A stretch of 64,000 nucleotides of DNA. It comes from Meira nashicola. Its lineage: Eukaryota; Basidiomycota; Exobasidiomycetes; Exobasidiales; Brachybasidiaceae. A model generated the notes under the pieces. That model was not told where the DNA came from and did not search any database. It saw only the letters and a list, made by a program, of their open reading frames with translations. A program made the position numbers and the translations under genes. Shown here piece after piece: positions 47,613-57,849 of this stretch. Position 1 is the stretch's first letter. Each line of letters starts with the position of its first letter. The stretch is from positions 2,852,001-2,916,000 of the forward strand of contig BCJU01000002.1 of the NCBI GenBank assembly GCA_001600355.1. The letters run 5' to 3'.

Positions 47613-50600
47613 ATGGTTACAACAAGGCCAGTACGATCTACGCGACGCAATTCACGTTACAACCCTGAGGTGATTGTGGACGATGAAGATTTGAGCGTTG
47701 GTGCAGATACAAAGTCAATGAGTTCAATAAATGCACAAACACCCAACAAGAGTGGTCAATTATCTCGTCGTACGTCCGGCACAAGTACACCTGCAACGAG
47801 CATTAGCAATGATGGTTCGGCAGATGAAGAAAAGAAGAACATTTTTTCTGTTCCCACTACTTCCGTCAAAACGAGTCCGAAAGTTGAAGTCGAAATTAAA
47901 GCTGATCCTGCAATCGATCTTGATGTTGGTAGCGTATCCGCGAGTGGTAGACCCGTACGTTCTAGTCGTAAGTCTCGCGTACTTGATCTTATTGACACAA
48001 TTGATTTGACCAGCACGCAAGGGTCAAGCTCTCAAAAGTCTATCAAGCCCGAACCAGAGCCCTCTTCCTCCAGTCGCGCAAGTCGTGGAAAGGGAAAGGC
48101 CAAAGCTGAGTATGTGGACGATAAAGATACCCTCGTCAAAAGCGAGAAAGGTAAAAAGCGAGCTGCAGACGAAATGGATATAGGTGATTACGTCTTTGAC
48201 AGTGAAGACGAGGAAGCTATCATTCAACGAATTAATGAAAAAGTTTCCGTCCTTAATACGCCACCAAAGAAACGCTCTCGCAATTCGGTCAAAGCGGAAT
48301 TGGAGAGAGATGCTTTAGATACGGATGGTAGTTTGTCAGACGATAGTGAAGTTATCACACCCAGACGTAAACGAGAGAAACGCTTCATGGAAAGTATCAT
48401 TCCCGATGAAGAGATGGAGACAGAGTCGGAATTCGATGGAACTGAAGTTGATTCAGGCTCTGAAGCAGAGGAAAGCAGCGACGATGACGACGCTCCACTA
48501 GCCGGCCCAAGTAACGCCTCTAATGGACCACCAGGTAGTATGGCCGAAGAACAAAGATGGGAAACTGCTAAGCAAAGAGCAAAACGTCTGAAACGTGAGG
48601 CACGAGAAGCAAGAGCAGATGCCAACGCACGCCGAACAGGGCGAGCACGTAGAAAAGATAAACGCTCACATTATCAAAAGAGTTACGATGCGCTTGTGCA
48701 ACATCATCCCGAATTGACAAACGTTTGGTCAGAGTTACGAAAGAAGCCCAAACATGAGGTAAAACAAGCTTTGCAGCCTTCTGGTCTGACAATTAAGTTA
48801 CTCCCCTTCCAATTGGAAGGTTTGCATTGGCTTACATCTCAAGAAAAGTCTGATTGGAAAGGAGGTATTTTAGCAGATGAAATGGGTATGGGTAAGACAA
48901 TTCAAATTATCAGCTTATTCTTGTCAGATCGTAAGAAGCCCAATCTGGTCGTTGCACCTACGGTTGCAATCTTGCAATGGAGAAATGAGATTGAAAAGTA
49001 TACAAAAGGATTCAAGGTTATCGTTTGGCATGGTGCCAATCGTTCTTCTGACGCATCAGCGCTCAAAAATGCTGATGTTGTATTGGCAAGTTATGGTGTC
49101 CTGGAAAGTGCATTCCGAAAGCAGGTTTCTGGCTTCAGACGCAAAGGAAATATCGTGAAGGAGCAAAGTGTGGTTCATAGCGTTGATTGGCATCGTGTGA
49201 TTTTAGATGAAGCACATAATATCAAAGAAAGAGCAACAAATACTGCCAAAGCAGCTTTCGAATTAAAGGCAAAATTCCGTTGGTGCTTGTCTGGTACACC
49301 ATTGCAAAATCGTGTCGGAGAATTGTACAGCATGATTCGCTTCTTGGACGGTGATCCATTCTCCTACTATTACTGCAAAAGATGCCCTTGCAAATCTTTG
49401 CACTGGCAATTTAGTGATCGTCGTAATTGCGACAAGTGTGGTCACACACCCATGCATCATACTTGCTTCTGGAACAATGAAATTTTGAAACCGATTCAAC
49501 GATTCGGAACGGCTTCTGGTGAAGGACGTGATTCGTTTGAACGATTACGTTTATTGTTGGAAGGCATGATGCTTCGTCGTACGAAGCTTGAAAGAGCTGA
49601 TGATATGGGCCTGCCACCACGTACTGTCGAAGTTCGTCAAGATATGTTCAACGAAGAGGAAGAAGATTTATATGAATCGTTGTATAGCGACACTACACGT
49701 AAATTCAGCACATACTTGGATCAAGGTACCGTGTTGAACAATTACTCCAACATTTTCACCTTACTCACACGTATGCGTCAATTGGCCTGTCATCCTGATC
49801 TGGTCTTGCGCTCCAAAACGGGTATCTCGAAGAAATTGCTGGGAGACGAGGCTGGAAATATTCATGTTTGCCGTATTTGTCAAGATGAAGCAGAGGATGC
49901 AATTATGTCCAAATGTCGTCATATCTTTTGCCGTGAATGTGTTCGTCAATGGGTTGGTGATGGTGAAGCAGAAGACGGACGTGCTCCTGAATGCCCTTAT
50001 TGTCATACCACTTTAACGATCGATTTGGAAGCTGATACTTTGGATCCTCCACGTGAGAATGATAATTTAGGTGCTCGTCAAGGATTATTGTCTCGTTTGG
50101 ATTTGAACAAATGGCGTTCAAGTACAAAGATTGAAGCATTGGTAGAGGAATTGACTAAATTACGTTCGGAAGATAAAACGATCAAAAGTTTAGTCTTTAG
50201 TCAATTTGTCAACTTCCTTGACTTGATTGCATTCCGATTAACTCGAGCTGGTTTCAACATTTGTCGATTGGAAGGTAATATGTCACCTGAAGCACGTAAC
50301 AAGACGATCAATCATTTTATGAACAATCCAGGCGTGACTGTATTTTTGGTTTCACTTAAAGCCGGTGGTGTGGCTCTCAATTTGACGGAAGCTTCGCGTG
50401 TATATTTGATGGATCCATGGTGGAATCCATCTGTTGAAGTACAAGCAATGGATCGCATTCATCGATTAGGTCAACATCGTCCGATTATCGTCAAACGAAT
50501 GGTGGTTGAAAATTCAATCGAAAGTCGTATTATAGAATTGCAAAATAAGAAAAGTGCAATGATTGAAGCAGCAATCGGAAAAGACGATTCAGCTATGGGT

Positions 50601-50642
50601 CGTTTAAGCGTTTCCGATTTGAGCTTCTTGTTCAGTCTCTAG
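47613..50642 (+). CDS. RAD16: Rad16, SNF2/RING ATPase of global-genome nucleotide excision repair (1009 aa)
   Basis: In yeast, Rad16 with Rad7 senses UV damage in non-transcribed DNA. Residues 1-300 are basic/acidic and disordered. The SNF2 helicase follows: DEMGMGKT at about 421-430, DEAH at about 531, then the Rad16-specific Cys-rich insert CKRCPCKSLHWQF...CDKCGH...HHTCFWN. The LRRTKLERADDMGLPPR signature is followed by a C3HC4 RING (about 752-800; CRICQDEAED...CPYC) and helicase motifs V-VI (GGVALNLTEASRVYLMDPWWNP, DRIHRLGQ). All motifs look intact. No Rad7 gene is in the window. Paired MCB-like sites upstream. Confidence 0.96.
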   Translation: MVTTRPVRSTRRNSRYNPEVIVDDEDLSVGADTKSMSSINAQTPNKSGQLSRRTSGTSTPATSISNDGSADEEKKNIFSVPTTSVKTSPKVEVEIKADPAIDLDVGSVSASGRPVRSSRKSRVLDLIDTIDLTSTQGSSSQKSIKPEPEPSSSSRASRGKGKAKAEYVDDKDTLVKSEKGKKRAADEMDIGDYVFDSEDEEAIIQRINEKVSVLNTPPKKRSRNSVKAELERDALDTDGSLSDDSEVITPRRKREKRFMESIIPDEEMETESEFDGTEVDSGSEAEESSDDDDAPLAGPSNASNGPPGSMAEEQRWETAKQRAKRLKREAREARADANARRTGRARRKDKRSHYQKSYDALVQHHPELTNVWSELRKKPKHEVKQALQPSGLTIKLLPFQLEGLHWLTSQEKSDWKGGILADEMGMGKTIQIISLFLSDRKKPNLVVAPTVAILQWRNEIEKYTKGFKVIVWHGANRSSDASALKNADVVLASYGVLESAFRKQVSGFRRKGNIVKEQSVVHSVDWHRVILDEAHNIKERATNTAKAAFELKAKFRWCLSGTPLQNRVGELYSMIRFLDGDPFSYYYCKRCPCKSLHWQFSDRRNCDKCGHTPMHHTCFWNNEILKPIQRFGTASGEGRDSFERLRLLLEGMMLRRTKLERADDMGLPPRTVEVRQDMFNEEEEDLYESLYSDTTRKFSTYLDQGTVLNNYSNIFTLLTRMRQLACHPDLVLRSKTGISKKLLGDEAGNIHVCRICQDEAEDAIMSKCRHIFCRECVRQWVGDGEAEDGRAPECPYCHTTLTIDLEADTLDPPRENDNLGARQGLLSRLDLNKWRSSTKIEALVEELTKLRSEDKTIKSLVFSQFVNFLDLIAFRLTRAGFNICRLEGNMSPEARNKTINHFMNNPGVTVFLVSLKAGGVALNLTEASRVYLMDPWWNPSVEVQAMDRIHRLGQHRPIIVKRMVVENSIESRIIELQNKKSAMIEAAIGKDDSAMGRLSVSDLSFLFSL

Positions 50643-51181
50643 AGTTCGTTTCAGGAACAATAAAATGATAAAGTCAAATCTACAACAATATACACGAAAT
50701 AAATTTACCTGTACATTTTTCAGCACAAACAGCATTCTTCAGTACCTTGTTTCATAGAAAGTTTTACAGAAGCAGCAAATTGTTTCCATTTACTCATTAA
50801 AACAGAATCGTATTTCTCCCATCATCATTTGTAACATCGTAAAATATCTGTCATCTAATCGAATCCTGTAGTGTATACTCTAGTGACCTCCCGTAATGGT
50901 ATTCTATCAATCCCTTATGATTCGACCTGTATTCTGATGCAACCAAATTAGTACGATGATGATTGATCGGATGCTATTGCATATGAGATGATAGATATGA
51001 GAAATACTGCAAAAAGGAAAGAGAAAGACAAAGCTTGAGAGAGAAAAAGGTATGATTGGTTATTGACATGAGTGAATATATATGACTAGGTATGCATGAG
51101 GTAAATTTGATAATTGTTTAATTTCTTTAAAAGGTTTTTGTTTCGCATGTTTGTTGTAAAAAGGTGTCCTGATCAACCTGC
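50643..51181. other. Convergent spacer, RAD16 and Polo kinase
   Basis: 3' flanks of both genes, T-rich and A-rich tracts, no gene or RNA recognised. Confidence 0.4.
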
Positions 51182-54061
51182 TCAAAGACCTCTTCTCATT
51201 GAAGAAGCAATACTGTTAATACTTTGTCCACTGTTTGATCGAGGAAGGGTAGCAGTAGATCCTGCACGCGTTCTTGCTGCTGAAGATTTGATAGCCGAAG
51301 CAGAAATGATGGATGATTTCGTTTGTAAAATTGGTGTATTTTGTTGACTGTTAAGTGCAGAAGATGTTGTTGGCCCTCCAATTGTAGTGATGGCAGTAGC
51401 ATCTTTTGAAGCAATCTTGATCATCGTATCACGTGCATATTTCACTTTTGCAACTAATGAACGTACAAGTTTACGCTCTTCTGGTGTTGTGATGGCTAAA
51501 GGATAATCGTCTTCAGTGCGATCATCAAGCTTTTCGTAAGGTGATGTCAAGCGTTGATCGACTTGCTCACGAGATGATCTTGTCTTTTCGGCAATATCAA
51601 TGAATTCATCCATAGTCCATGTTCGAATCGTTTGTGCTTCATCGCCACTCTTTGATGGAACAATTGCAGTCAAAACCAAGCCATCATTACTGAAAAGAAG
51701 TTTAATGTGGTCGTAAAAGTTGAATTGGACGGTAGAAGTGCTCAATCGGAATACGATAGCTTGTAAGCATCTATACCAACGCCAGATGAATGGCATATCA
51801 GAAGTTCTTCCACGATCATCAAGTGGTAAATCAAACCCTTCCAAACGAGCATCAATCTTATCTTCAAAGTATCCCAAGATCTTATACTTGCGTTGAATAT
51901 CTCTTGACATCGAATCGCCAACAGGTCCAGTTTGAGGAATTTCGAAATTTTCTGGACGTGCTTGGAAGCCACGAGAGTCATGCAAACGAGAAACATGATC
52001 AAAATGCGTTCGGTTAGCATTAGTAGCAATACTTGATTCATCTTTTAGATAAACTCCGATTGTGCCATCACTCAAAGCGTAACCTAAACCGTACTTGTCC
52101 ATCTCATCTAACCAACAGATGATGTATGCTTTTGGTGATCTCGGTCGCATTCTATTAGGGTTCATTGCATCTGGTCGTACTGCCAATGCAATCTTTGTTT
52201 CACGACTTGCACGATCGTTTGGAATAAATCTTGTTCGTTCTTGGAATGCATCAATAGCATCATCTAAATTTTGCACCATAACATCCAAATTAGCCAATTC
52301 AATGTAATCATCAGCTTCTTTGGCATCATCAGGAATTACGATTGGTGTTTGCATTGAACCAGGTCGTGTTTGACCGGATGCAACGCTAGCTAAGCTACCG
52401 CCGCTGCCGCTTCCTGTCATGGCAGCGACCAGACGTGCTTTCTGATTTAACATACGACGTTCATCTGCTGCCGCTGCACTAGCCAAATCACCACGAGATC
52501 TCACGTGTGAAAGAGCAGTTGGTGGAGGCATCATTCGTGCATCCATTGGACTATTTGCATTCTCTTTATCAGCATTTCCAGAAAACAGTGCAGTCTGAGG
52601 ATGTTCCTCGTATCCACCTTTGCCGATGGCCATATTTGCTGCCATTGAATTGCCTTGTTGACGACTGAGAGATAAGGCGCTGATTTGACGTGAAAGTCCT
52701 GTGAGTGATTTTGGTCGTAAAGGTCCAGTTGCGTCGGGAGCTTTGGATAATGCTTTTTTGCCCAATTGCAAAAAGCCAGCCAAAGAACTACCAGGTTGAA
52801 TGGCATTCTCAAATTCTTTATCCATTCTTTCACGATCATCTTCAGCTCTTTCTTGTGCTCTACGTTTCTCTTTTGCTGACTGCCTTCTTTGTTCTTCAGT
52901 CATTTCTTCTTCTTCTACTTCATCATCCGCATCATCTCTCCAACCGGATAGCTTTTTGAGTGTTTCAAAGTTGCGCAAGGATTCTTCCATTGTTCGTGGC
53001 AGAATGAGGGATGGCGATGCTTTGGTAGCAGTGGAGGGCACATGTAGAGGTACTTTGCCTACTGTAAACCAAGGATGATTCATAATTTCAACGAGTGATG
53101 GCCGTTGCGAAGGATCAGGGGTCAAAATACTTCTGATCAAATCACAAGCTTCAGGTCGAACGTGATCTGGGATTGTATATTCATTCTTGCGAATCTTTTC
53201 ATAGATGGCAGGTACGCTGGTCGTTTGAAATGGTGGCTTTCCGGCAAGCAGTGTGTACAAGATGACCCCAACAGACCAAATATCAACTTCAAAGCTGTGA
53301 CCGTTACCGTTTCCTTCGTATAGAATTTCGGGAGCAATATAATTTGGCGTTCCACACATTGTCTTCTTGCGCTCTTCTGGATCTTTTAGCAAAGCTGCCA
53401 AGCCAAAATCTCCGATTTTAGTATTCATATTAGAGTCCAAAAAGATGTTACCCAACTTTAAATCACGATGAATGACATGATTCATATGCATAAATTTGGT
53501 ACCAGCAATGATTTGAATCATGTAAAATCGTGCTTCTTCATCTGAACAAGGTCCGCGCGTTCGAATCATATCATTCATGCTACCGTTTGAGCAAAGTTCT
53601 AGCTTGAAGTATACGTTTGCTTCATCTTGAAAAAGATCGATAAAGTGAACGATGTTTGGGTGATGTAATGATCTGTGAATCAAGATTTCAGCCAACACTT
53701 TCTGTCTGTTTTTTCTTTGATGCAGTAAGGCTTCTTTCATGATCGCTTTGAAAGCCATTGCTTTTCCGTCTGGTCCTTGTACTTGATAAACACGAGCGAA
53801 ACCACCTTGACCGAGTAATTTTCCAGTGATATGAACAACATTATTCTCTAAATCACGAATAGTTGGACCAACTTCTGGAAGTCTAGTCTTTTTCATTGTG
53901 ATCTTTTTCTTGCTAGGAGAAATTTTGGAGGATGCAGTCGCTCCTTTCTCATCTCGTGAGGATGGCATACGAGAAGAAACAACTGGTTTCGTTGGTGAAG
54001 CGGTCATTGGACGAGCAGAAGGGCCGGCAGAATGACCATATGATGCTGCAGTAGCAGCCAT
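51182..54061 (-). CDS. CDC5: Polo-like kinase, Cdc5/Plo1 type (959 aa)
   Basis: Mitotic Ser/Thr kinase. A low-complexity start is followed by the kinase domain (about 70-335): glycine loop GQGGFARVY (84-92), Lys105 in AFKAIMK, the catalytic HRDLKLGNIFL, DFGLA, the activation segment KKTMCGTPNYIAPE with the Thr that is normally phosphorylated, and WSVGVILYTLL. A long Glu/Arg and Ser-rich linker (about 360-590) carries the extra length. Two polo boxes (about 640-880; AYIICWLDEMDKYGLGYALSDGTIGVYLKDES; FDHIKLLFSNDGLVLTAI) bind phospho-substrates. Longer than yeast Cdc5 (705 aa), chiefly by the linker and C-tail. Single exon. Confidence 0.95.
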   Translation of the reverse strand: MAATAASYGHSAGPSARPMTASPTKPVVSSRMPSSRDEKGATASSKISPSKKKITMKKTRLPEVGPTIRDLENNVVHITGKLLGQGGFARVYQVQGPDGKAMAFKAIMKEALLHQRKNRQKVLAEILIHRSLHHPNIVHFIDLFQDEANVYFKLELCSNGSMNDMIRTRGPCSDEEARFYMIQIIAGTKFMHMNHVIHRDLKLGNIFLDSNMNTKIGDFGLAALLKDPEERKKTMCGTPNYIAPEILYEGNGNGHSFEVDIWSVGVILYTLLAGKPPFQTTSVPAIYEKIRKNEYTIPDHVRPEACDLIRSILTPDPSQRPSLVEIMNHPWFTVGKVPLHVPSTATKASPSLILPRTMEESLRNFETLKKLSGWRDDADDEVEEEEMTEEQRRQSAKEKRRAQERAEDDRERMDKEFENAIQPGSSLAGFLQLGKKALSKAPDATGPLRPKSLTGLSRQISALSLSRQQGNSMAANMAIGKGGYEEHPQTALFSGNADKENANSPMDARMMPPPTALSHVRSRGDLASAAAADERRMLNQKARLVAAMTGSGSGGSLASVASGQTRPGSMQTPIVIPDDAKEADDYIELANLDVMVQNLDDAIDAFQERTRFIPNDRASRETKIALAVRPDAMNPNRMRPRSPKAYIICWLDEMDKYGLGYALSDGTIGVYLKDESSIATNANRTHFDHVSRLHDSRGFQARPENFEIPQTGPVGDSMSRDIQRKYKILGYFEDKIDARLEGFDLPLDDRGRTSDMPFIWRWYRCLQAIVFRLSTSTVQFNFYDHIKLLFSNDGLVLTAIVPSKSGDEAQTIRTWTMDEFIDIAEKTRSSREQVDQRLTSPYEKLDDRTEDDYPLAITTPEERKLVRSLVAKVKYARDTMIKIASKDATAITTIGGPTTSSALNSQQNTPILQTKSSIISASAIKSSAARTRAGSTATLPRSNSGQSINSIASSMRRGL

Positions 54062-54747
54062 TATGATAGAGCAAAATTAAAGAAGCGATTCCAAAAGCTG
54101 ATGGAGGTAAGATTTGATTGTTTTGACTGTTTGATGACGTTGAGAAAAACAGCTATTGATCACCTTTATCAAAAGTCAATGGTTGAAATAGGATGGACGT
54201 AGTATGGTCGTGATCTTGAGTCAGCTTTGAGGTGGGGTAAGAGGGTAAAAAAGGGGAGAAAGGGGGATGATGGCAGTAATAGCAAGGTAGCACAAGGAGG
54301 GAGAGAAATTAGATGAACAAGTGAAACAAAAGCCCACTTTCCCTTTGTGTGTGTGCTCTAAAGATCGGATGCTTATGTACTACATACGAAAATTGAGGTC
54401 CGTATAAATCGATAGACTCCGTCTAGGGTGAATTCCCGTCAGGTCTCTTCTATTTGTCGCTGCTCTAGGGCTGTAAAAGATGCATGACCGCATAGAATTC
54501 AATCAACAGGTTGTGTATTGTTTCCATTACAATTAACATTAAGTGGGTTTCGATTTATGGGCACTTGCAGGCTTGTAATAAGAATTGCCTTTTAAAGTAG
54601 AATACCTAGCGCGTAGAACAACACTTCTTAAGCCTGACGCGTTGAATCACGTGTAAAACATTCATCTCCGCCAAAAAAAAGTGTTGGTTAGTGTGCATTG
54701 CATTGATTGCCTTTGCATTCTCTTTTCTAACCATGTCAATATGAGAG
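54062..54747. promoter_or_regulatory. Divergent promoter of Polo kinase and the first CHL1 gene
   Basis: ACGCGT at 54637-54642, about 105 bp upstream of the CHL1 ATG. The Polo side is rich in GGGA runs (near 54250-54300). No other gene is seen. Confidence 0.5.
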
Positions 54748-57483
54748 ATGATAGATGACCATGGAAGGAATAGTGAATCATCTAAGCACATCACACTATC
54801 TTTACCAGATAGTCACATTACACAAAATGGACACTTAAATGAGGAAAATGAAAGGCTTTCTTCTCGAGCTTTTCACTTTCCTTATCCGAAAGCATATTCG
54901 ATTCAATTGGATTTAATGCGAGCGATTTACACTGCGATTGAAGATGGCAAAGTAGGAATATTTGAAAGTCCAACTGGAACAGGAAAGTCATTAAGCTTAA
55001 TTTGTGGTGCATGTTCATGGCTAGAAGCGAATGCTAAAAGACATGAACAAGGTCAATCGAAGATAAATGCCGATAATGATGAAGAGCCTGATTGGGTTAG
55101 AGAGCATGAAAGTAATCGACAAATTGAGGCATTACAAAGGCATGAGAAAGATATGAAAAGTAGAATTGAAGCTGCTCGTATTCGATTAAGAGAAAGGAGA
55201 AAGAATTCAGCAAATTCCATCAAACGAACCAAGGTCTCGCAAACAAGAATTTCCAATAGTGATTCAGAAGACGACTACTTGGTTGGAGAAAATGATGAGA
55301 ATATCGCTTCATATTCAATCTCTGCAATTCGTCCTGATGACTCATCCTCGTTTCTTTCTCCTGCCGTCAGGGCTTTAATGGAAAAAAGTGGATCATACAT
55401 GGGCAACTCAAAAGGCAGAAAAATTCCATTTTACGCTAAACAGACTCATGATAAAGACGAAGAGGAAGAACCAGAAACAATGCCAAAGATAATCTATGTC
55501 AGTAGAACACATAGTCAAGTATCGCAATTCATCAACGAGGTTAAACGAACAGACTTTGCTGGTGTTGATTTCACTGTGCAAGATGCTCGACAAGTGACAG
55601 GCAAAGATCAATTTAAAGATGCAGCTCCACGCTTTTCGGTGAGAAACATATCTCTCGGAAGTCGAAAGCAGATGTGCATCAATCAATCAGTCATTGATTT
55701 AGGTCAAAGAGCAGGTATAGAAGCTATGAACGAAAAGTGTCTCGATTTAATGAAACGCAAGAAAGGCTCTACCTCCAAAGCAGGTTGTGAGTACTTGCCC
55801 GCACCTGACGAAACTGGACAACTGAAAATGCTGGATTATCGGGATAACGTCTTGGCACACGTTCATGATATCGAAGACGCTGTCAAAATTGGCAAAGAGA
55901 TGCATGTTTGTCCATATTTTGGAGCAAGAGGAAGTGCACGTCAAGCTCATATTGTAACGATGCCTTATAATCTTCTTCTCAATGCTACAGCTCGTGCCTC
56001 GCTGAATATGGAGCTGAACGGGGCCATCGTAATAATTGACGAAGCGCATAATCTGATTGACACTATTCTGGCAACGCATACCGTTATTGTCAATGCTTCA
56101 CAGATTCAAACAGCAATAGGTCAAATAAACGACTATTTGGAAAAGTTCTCATCACGTCTAAAAGGAACAAACGAAATCAATTTACAGAAATTATTAATGA
56201 CTTTGCGTAGCCTGGAAGCTTTAGATAGCAAAGCCCAATCTATGACTCCAGCAGAGTTAATGCGAAAGATTGGCGGGAATATTGATCAAATTAATCTATT
56301 GGAACTGGATAGGTGGCTTCGGGAAACCAAGATTGCACGAAAGATTGCTGGTTATGCGGATCGAAAGCTTAGAGTGGAAGTAGATCCAGAGAAGTTGATG
56401 CAAAGAGCAACACAGTCTGGCATATCTGCCTTGCATACCATTGAGTCGTTCTTGTTAGCTCTGACCAATCGAGATTTGGATGGGAGGATTTACTTTTCCA
56501 TAGCAGCTGAGTCAGCCAAGAATGGAAATTTGGAACAAAACAAAAAGCAATGGTCATTGAAATATCAATTGCTTAATCCTTCTGAGGTTTTCAGTGAGAT
56601 TGTCAAAGACGCTCGATCTGTCATTCTTGCAGGTGGCACTATGGAACCAATTTCTGATTTTGCCATGCAACTTTTTCCTACCTTGGATACTGAAAGGCTG
56701 ACATACTTTTCATGTTCTCACATTATACCCAAACAAAATTTAATGGCTGCAATTGTTTGCAAAACAGCAAAAGGTACACCACTCTCGTTCCGATTCGATG
56801 CTCGTGGGGATGCAACGGTAATGGAAGAATTGACCGGAATGTTGGTTAATTATTGCAACGTCATCCCTCATGGTATTGTTGTTTTTGTACCTTCTTATGG
56901 ATTCCTTGACTCGCTTCAAGAACATTGGAAGACATCAGCTCAGTATGTTCGCTTAAAGGCAAAGAAGCAGGTATTCTTTGAACCCAAAAATGCTTCCGAA
57001 GTTGAGACTGTATTACAAGGATATAGTCGATCTGTTGATGAAGTTTCCAATAATTCAAAAGGTGCAATCTTATTTGCAGTTGTTGGTGCAAAATTGTCTG
57101 AAGGTATTAACTTTTCCGATCGATTAGCCAGGGCTGTGATTATGGTAGGCATGCCATTTGCCAATATCAATAGTCCTGAATTGAAAGAGAGAATGAATTA
57201 CGTTCGAACATTACAAAAACAACAAAAGCACAAATCTGATTTTGATGCCGGACAAGAATTATATATCAATTTATGTATGAAAGCGGTAAATCAATCGATC
57301 GGAAGAGCTATTCGACATGAAAATGATTATGCAGCTCTAATCTTTCTTGATAATCGTTATTCTCGTTCGGATACGATTGCTAGATTACCTTCTTGGATTC
57401 AACAATCAACAAAAACATACGATACGTTTGGTCCATCTGTAGGCGCTTTAGGAGCCTTTTTTCGAGCTAAAAAGACTGTATAA
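54748..57483 (+). CDS. CHL1: Chl1/DDX11-type Fe-S DNA helicase, copy A (911 aa)
   Basis: Superfamily 2 5'-3' helicase of the XPD/Rad3 group, needed in yeast for sister-chromatid cohesion. Walker A ESPTGTGKS (Lys80), the family EPDWV motif, motif Ia IIYVSRTHSQ, four Fe-S cysteines (310, 331, 347, 388, the last in HVCPYFGAR), DEAH at 431-434, motif III LAGGTMEP, V LSEGINF, and VI QSIGRAIRHENDYA are all present. Length is usual for Chl1. The start is the first ATG in frame. It heads a tandem array of three related genes on the same strand (copies B and C follow), and is the most canonical, so it is the likely functional orthologue. Confidence 0.94.
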   Translation: MIDDHGRNSESSKHITLSLPDSHITQNGHLNEENERLSSRAFHFPYPKAYSIQLDLMRAIYTAIEDGKVGIFESPTGTGKSLSLICGACSWLEANAKRHEQGQSKINADNDEEPDWVREHESNRQIEALQRHEKDMKSRIEAARIRLRERRKNSANSIKRTKVSQTRISNSDSEDDYLVGENDENIASYSISAIRPDDSSSFLSPAVRALMEKSGSYMGNSKGRKIPFYAKQTHDKDEEEEPETMPKIIYVSRTHSQVSQFINEVKRTDFAGVDFTVQDARQVTGKDQFKDAAPRFSVRNISLGSRKQMCINQSVIDLGQRAGIEAMNEKCLDLMKRKKGSTSKAGCEYLPAPDETGQLKMLDYRDNVLAHVHDIEDAVKIGKEMHVCPYFGARGSARQAHIVTMPYNLLLNATARASLNMELNGAIVIIDEAHNLIDTILATHTVIVNASQIQTAIGQINDYLEKFSSRLKGTNEINLQKLLMTLRSLEALDSKAQSMTPAELMRKIGGNIDQINLLELDRWLRETKIARKIAGYADRKLRVEVDPEKLMQRATQSGISALHTIESFLLALTNRDLDGRIYFSIAAESAKNGNLEQNKKQWSLKYQLLNPSEVFSEIVKDARSVILAGGTMEPISDFAMQLFPTLDTERLTYFSCSHIIPKQNLMAAIVCKTAKGTPLSFRFDARGDATVMEELTGMLVNYCNVIPHGIVVFVPSYGFLDSLQEHWKTSAQYVRLKAKKQVFFEPKNASEVETVLQGYSRSVDEVSNNSKGAILFAVVGAKLSEGINFSDRLARAVIMVGMPFANINSPELKERMNYVRTLQKQQKHKSDFDAGQELYINLCMKAVNQSIGRAIRHENDYAALIFLDNRYSRSDTIARLPSWIQQSTKTYDTFGPSVGALGAFFRAKKTV

Positions 57484-57849
57484 TAAGATCTAATGTATAT
57501 CATATACTTTATTGTTGTCTTTATTTAGGAGGAGGAGGTACGTGTCTAATGAACTAAATATTTAAAGCTGAAGCTAGGCGCCGGCTCAACATTCAGCGTA
57601 ATTTAATGTGCTGGGCTAAGGCTTGCCCCGTAGCCATTTTCATTTGTAGTACGCAAAGACCGTTTTTGTCCATCAGCATCCTAATCAATTAGCATTTTCA
57701 CTCCCAAAGCGCTGCGCTGCGCCTATTTGATAGGATGTTTACCGTTCCGACGTTGATGATTCTTGTTTGTTGTTAAAGTTTTAATACCGCTTCATTTCTC
57801 TCTGTCACCTTTCCCTTCTTATTTTCATTCAATCCTCATTCGAAACATA
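57484..57849 (+). other. Spacer between copies A and B
   Basis: Contains the GC-rich 15-mer AGCGCTGCGCTGCGC (57708-57722), also present near 13.4 kb, and in shortened form (GGCGCTGCGCTGGG) upstream of copy C. A CCTAATCAA stretch near 57679 recurs near 60271, so the two spacers may be related. Confidence 0.45.
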
